Below, in pieces: positions 60,952 to 64,000 of a DNA stretch of 64,000 bases. The notes under the pieces are model-generated. The model saw nothing but the letters and a program-made list of their open reading frames with translations. It was not told the DNA's origin and did not search any database. Position numbers and translations under genes: made by a program. Numbering within the stretch: position 1 is the first letter of the stretch; the number at the start of each line of letters is the position of its first letter. This DNA is from Fuerstiella sp. (lineage in GTDB: Bacteria > Planctomycetota > Planctomycetia > Planctomycetales > Planctomycetaceae). Location: positions 186,001-250,000 of the forward strand of contig JAQWOH010000019.1 of the NCBI GenBank assembly GCA_029245955.1. Direction: 5' to 3'.

Positions 60952-63869
60952 ATCAGTTTTCCAGAATCCTGTCACTTGTGATCCTGTGCCGGGTGTTGCT
61001 GCAGTTCCATGGCACAATAACGGCAGCAGACACGAACCAGGCCCTGAACTTTAATCGAGACGTGCGGCCGATACTGTCGAAGCACTGTTTCGCGTGTCAC
61101 GGGCCGGATGAACAGAGCCGCCAGGGCGGGTTTCGGCTGGACGTCAGGGACAGCGCGGTGACAAAAGTTGATTCGGGCAAGCCACCGAATGTACCAGGCG
61201 ATCTGAATTCCAGCGAACTCATCAGACGTATCCAGTCCGGCGAAGATTCGGAACGAATGCCTCCGCAGCCACACGAACCACTCACGTCAGCAGAGAAGAT
61301 GACGCTGCGGCGCTGGATCCAGGCGGGGGCGAAGTATCAGCGTCACTGGTCGTTCGTACCACCAATCCGTCCGACAACTCCTGCCGTTACACAAACAGCG
61401 TGGCCCAGAAACGCCATCGATGAATTTATTCTGGCGCGTTTGGAAAGTGAGGGGCTTATGCCATCTGCCGACGTCGATCGTGCGACTCTGCTCCGTCGGG
61501 TGACGCTCGACCTGACCGGCTTGCCACCCACACCGGACGAAATCGACGCTTTTCTTCGAGACACTCGGGCACAGGCATACGAACGAAACGTCGATCGGCT
61601 GATGAATACAACAGCCTACGCAGAACGCAGGGCGCAGGACTGGCTGGACCTGGCGAGGTACTCCGACACCCGAGGTTTTGCCGATGACAAGATGCGACAG
61701 ATCTGGCCGTGGCGCGACTGGGTGATTCAAGCGATCGACGACAACATGCCCTTCGATCAATTTACGATTCAGCAACTGGCCGGCGACATGCTTGCCGACG
61801 CGACCGACCAGCAGCGTCTGGCGACGGCTTTTCATCGCAACGCGCCGCAGGCCAAAGGCATAACCTATCCCGTGGAAGAATACCGGCTGAAGGGCATTGT
61901 CGATCGAGTGAATACAACCGGACGTGTGTGGCTCGGACTTACCCTGGACTGTGCTGAATGCCACGACCACAAATTCGATCCTGTCTCTCAGCGTGATTAC
62001 TACTCGTTGTTCGCCATTTTCAACAACATTGAACATAGCGGCATCGGTTTCGATCAGGGCGGTCCGACCATGGACTACACGCTTCAGACGCCGGAGTCGA
62101 GTTCACAAGGTATATCCGATCGAGCACGCCTCGAAGCGGAACTGTTTGCTGCCCGGAACCGACTTCCATTGCTGTCACCCGTCGACGAGACAAATCTGCT
62201 GGGTACGTGGGACAGCCATGCTGTCGTGGCGGATGCGTCGAAATTCAGTGTCACCGGCGATCTCACGATCACGGCGAAAATTCGCACGACACAGCCCGTG
62301 GCCGATATGGTTTCAAAATACGATTGGCGCGGCCAGCAGCGCAGTTACGTGTTTGGCATCGGTGGCGAAGGCGACACCAACGGCGTGTCAGGGCACCTGT
62401 TCTGTTGGGTGTCGTCGCGGACCGATCCCTACAACGGCGCCGAAATTCACGGAAGTTTTCGAGTCAACGATGGACGTGAACACGACGTCGCAGTGGAATT
62501 CAAAGCGGGCAGGACGTTGCGATTATTCGTGGACGGTGTCCAGGACAAAGCCGCCAGGCTGATTGGCAAGGTACCGAGGTCCATCGCCAGGTCAGATCGG
62601 CGGCTGGCGATTGGGTCAGGATACAACGGAACCCCCGCCCCGGATGCTCATCAATTCACAGGAAACCTGAATGACGTACGGCTGTATTCAGCCGCGGTGG
62701 GCGACCAGATCAGTCTGGATGGTGACGCGACTGACGAGATCACAAGGCTGCGTTCTGCTCTGCGGGAGCTGGACGAAAGGACTCCAGGCAAACTGAAAAC
62801 TGTTTCTGCCGTGCCCGTCATGCGTGAGCGATCTGAACCACGCAACACGTTTATTCACGTGCGAGGCAACTTCCTGGATCACGGCGCGCAGGTGTTCCCC
62901 GCCGTACCGATCATGTTCGACATCGCTGACGGCGAACAACCTCGAAACCGCCTGGAGTTCGCAAAGTGGCTGGTTAACGGCAGGAATCCTCTTGTCGCGC
63001 GCGTTGTCGTCAACCGATTCTGGCAGAGCTATTTTGTCCGGGGCCTGGTATCGACACCTGATGACTTCGGTGCCCGGGGCGCGGTTCCGACACACCCGGA
63101 ACTGCTGGACTGGATGGCCTGTGAATTCGTCGCCCGCGGCTGGAACATGAAACAGATGCACAAATTGATCGTTACTTCGGCCACCTACCGGCAATCATCA
63201 CGCATCACTCCCCAACTGCGACAACGCGACCCGCAGAACCGTCTGCTGGGCCACATGCCCAGAGTTCGTCTGCCCGCCGAACAGATCCGTGACCAGGCGC
63301 TGGCGGTGAGTGGATTGTTGGTTCGAAAAGTTGGTGGCCTCCCGGTATTCCCACAGCAGCCGGGCGGTTACTGGCAGCAACGCGCCCTGCCCGGCGAATG
63401 GAAGAACAGCAGCGGTGACGGGCGCTATCGCCGGACTATTTACACCTACTGGCGCCGGATGGCCCTGCACCCTTCACTGGAAGTGCTCAACGCCCCGGCA
63501 CGCGAAACATGTGTCGCCCGACGCGACATATCAAACGTCCCCACCCAGGCACTGGTGCTATTGAATGGCCCCGTATTTCATGAAGCGGCCGGTGCACTGG
63601 CGGCGCGCCTCCTGCATGACACCGACGGCGACGATGACGCAATGCTCGATCGAGCCTTTCGACTCGTTCTTGGTCGTATGCCGCAGGACGCCGAACGCGG
63701 ACGGTTTTTGACATACGTTGCTCGCCAGCGCAAAAACCTCAGCAGCGACCCGGTGGCAAACACAGCACTAAGCGGTTTGCCAGAGTCGTCTGACATCAAC
63801 GACCGTACCGTCTGGACGCTGGCCTGCAGCGTGCTGCTCAACATCGACGAAACAATGACTCGGCCATGA
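60948..63869 (+). CDS. PSCyt1/PSCyt2/PSD1 cytochrome-like protein with LamG insertion
   Basis: The 973-residue protein has a signal peptide (residues 6-27), PSCyt1 with CFACH (47-51) and RMPPQPHEPL, PSCyt2 (DUF1549, about 135-370, with RRVTLDLTGLPPTPDE and CAECHDHKFDPV), a LamG-type sandwich (about 415-560), and PSD1 (DUF1553, about 660-930, VVNRFWQSYFVRGLV). It overlaps both flanking genes by ATGA, so it lies in a tightly coupled operon with the chimeric gene and a DUF1501 gene. It is a distant homologue of the protein at 49716-52757 rather than a recent copy. Confidence 0.9.
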   Translation: MNQFSRILSLVILCRVLLQFHGTITAADTNQALNFNRDVRPILSKHCFACHGPDEQSRQGGFRLDVRDSAVTKVDSGKPPNVPGDLNSSELIRRIQSGEDSERMPPQPHEPLTSAEKMTLRRWIQAGAKYQRHWSFVPPIRPTTPAVTQTAWPRNAIDEFILARLESEGLMPSADVDRATLLRRVTLDLTGLPPTPDEIDAFLRDTRAQAYERNVDRLMNTTAYAERRAQDWLDLARYSDTRGFADDKMRQIWPWRDWVIQAIDDNMPFDQFTIQQLAGDMLADATDQQRLATAFHRNAPQAKGITYPVEEYRLKGIVDRVNTTGRVWLGLTLDCAECHDHKFDPVSQRDYYSLFAIFNNIEHSGIGFDQGGPTMDYTLQTPESSSQGISDRARLEAELFAARNRLPLLSPVDETNLLGTWDSHAVVADASKFSVTGDLTITAKIRTTQPVADMVSKYDWRGQQRSYVFGIGGEGDTNGVSGHLFCWVSSRTDPYNGAEIHGSFRVNDGREHDVAVEFKAGRTLRLFVDGVQDKAARLIGKVPRSIARSDRRLAIGSGYNGTPAPDAHQFTGNLNDVRLYSAAVGDQISLDGDATDEITRLRSALRELDERTPGKLKTVSAVPVMRERSEPRNTFIHVRGNFLDHGAQVFPAVPIMFDIADGEQPRNRLEFAKWLVNGRNPLVARVVVNRFWQSYFVRGLVSTPDDFGARGAVPTHPELLDWMACEFVARGWNMKQMHKLIVTSATYRQSSRITPQLRQRDPQNRLLGHMPRVRLPAEQIRDQALAVSGLLVRKVGGLPVFPQQPGGYWQQRALPGEWKNSSGDGRYRRTIYTYWRRMALHPSLEVLNAPARETCVARRDISNVPTQALVLLNGPVFHEAAGALAARLLHDTDGDDDAMLDRAFRLVLGRMPQDAERGRFLTYVARQRKNLSSDPVANTALSGLPESSDINDRTVWTLACSVLLNIDETMTRP

Positions 63870-64000
63870 CATACCTGAATTCAATACAAGAGCGAACGAA
63901 CGAATTCTCTGGTCGTACGGGCGACCTGCCAGCGTCTTCATGTAAGAGAATCGGCGCACGACGACCTTTCCTGCAGCAGTCGGCCATGGGATTCGGTTCG
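63866..64000 (+). CDS. DUF1501 protein, 5' part (runs off the window)
   Basis: An ATG at 63866 overlaps the PSCyt stop (ATGA), and the frame stays open to the right edge. The first 45 residues end in a twin-arginine-like stretch, ARRPFLQQSAMGFGS, which matches the start of DUF1501 proteins. Its place directly after a PSCyt gene supports the call, although the DUF1501 domain itself is beyond the window. Confidence 0.65.
   Translation, partial: MTYLNSIQERTNEFSGRTGDLPASSCKRIGARRPFLQQSAMGFGS

Overview
The window reads as chromosomal DNA of a planctomycete (Planctomycetota), probably a marine or sediment heterotroph. The evidence is gene content: cytochrome-like PSCyt1/PSCyt2/PSD1 proteins paired with Tat-exported DUF1501 proteins, a dense run of formylglycine-type sulfatases, a DUF1080 gene, a membrane-anchored Ser/Thr kinase next to an FHA protein, and many signal-peptide proteins of unknown role. 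No tRNA, rRNA, CRISPR array, transposase or phage gene was recognised.

Layout. (1) 1-12.5 kb is housekeeping or hypothetical: small membrane proteins, a Pro/Cys-rich lipoprotein, a cytochrome c-prime-like lipoprotein followed by an HtrA-type protease, a KDG-type PfkB sugar kinase, a kinase/FHA pair and a coiled-coil exported protein. (2) 13-25.3 kb is a small-molecule catabolic island: an M28 peptidase, two amidohydrolase-2 paralogues, two dimethylformamidase-like paralogues, an MFS transporter, an enolase-superfamily enzyme, a sodium:solute symporter and a Tat protein. (3) 25.3-27.9 kb holds a PQQ-type propeller with EF hands and a transaldolase. (4) 28.2-53.5 kb is one long minus-strand run of tightly spaced or overlapping genes. 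From promoter to end it encodes a GntR/FCD regulator, a PSCyt protein, a DUF1501 protein, a GH32 glycosidase, six sulfatases (one 5'-truncated), a LamG/sialidase-like protein, a frameshifted DUF1080 gene, a D-apionate-lactonase-like protein, a BASS-type transporter and an exported alpha/beta hydrolase. It looks like a polysaccharide-utilisation locus for a sulfated, possibly fructose- or apiose-containing glycan. (5) 55.2-59 kb is a four-gene minus-strand operon that looks like an SbcC/Rad50 ATPase split into separate polypeptides, with an Mre11/SbcD-like nuclease between them. (6) 59.5-64 kb has an FAD-oxidoreductase/polysaccharide-deacetylase chimera, then a second PSCyt/DUF1501 pair that runs off the window.

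How the genes work together. In region 4 the sulfatases, GH32 enzyme, sialidase-like protein and lactonase all carry export signals except the truncated sulfatase. Desulfation and depolymerisation would therefore be extracytoplasmic, with uptake by the BASS permease and control by the GntR protein through TGATnATCA sites in front of its own gene. In region 2, amide-bond and ring hydrolysis by the DMFase-like and amidohydrolase proteins is coupled with uptake by the MFS and SSS carriers. In region 5 the split ATPase halves and the phosphoesterase would reconstitute a DNA-end-processing complex.

Most striking items: the split Rad50/SbcC operon; the GntR operators heading a 25-kb sulfatase locus; a sulfatase with a non-canonical CSVSR maturation motif; a truncated sulfatase lying in frame behind the GH32 stop codon; a chimeric FAD/deacetylase gene; and an intergenic direct repeat of about 97 bp present twice, 4180 bp apart.
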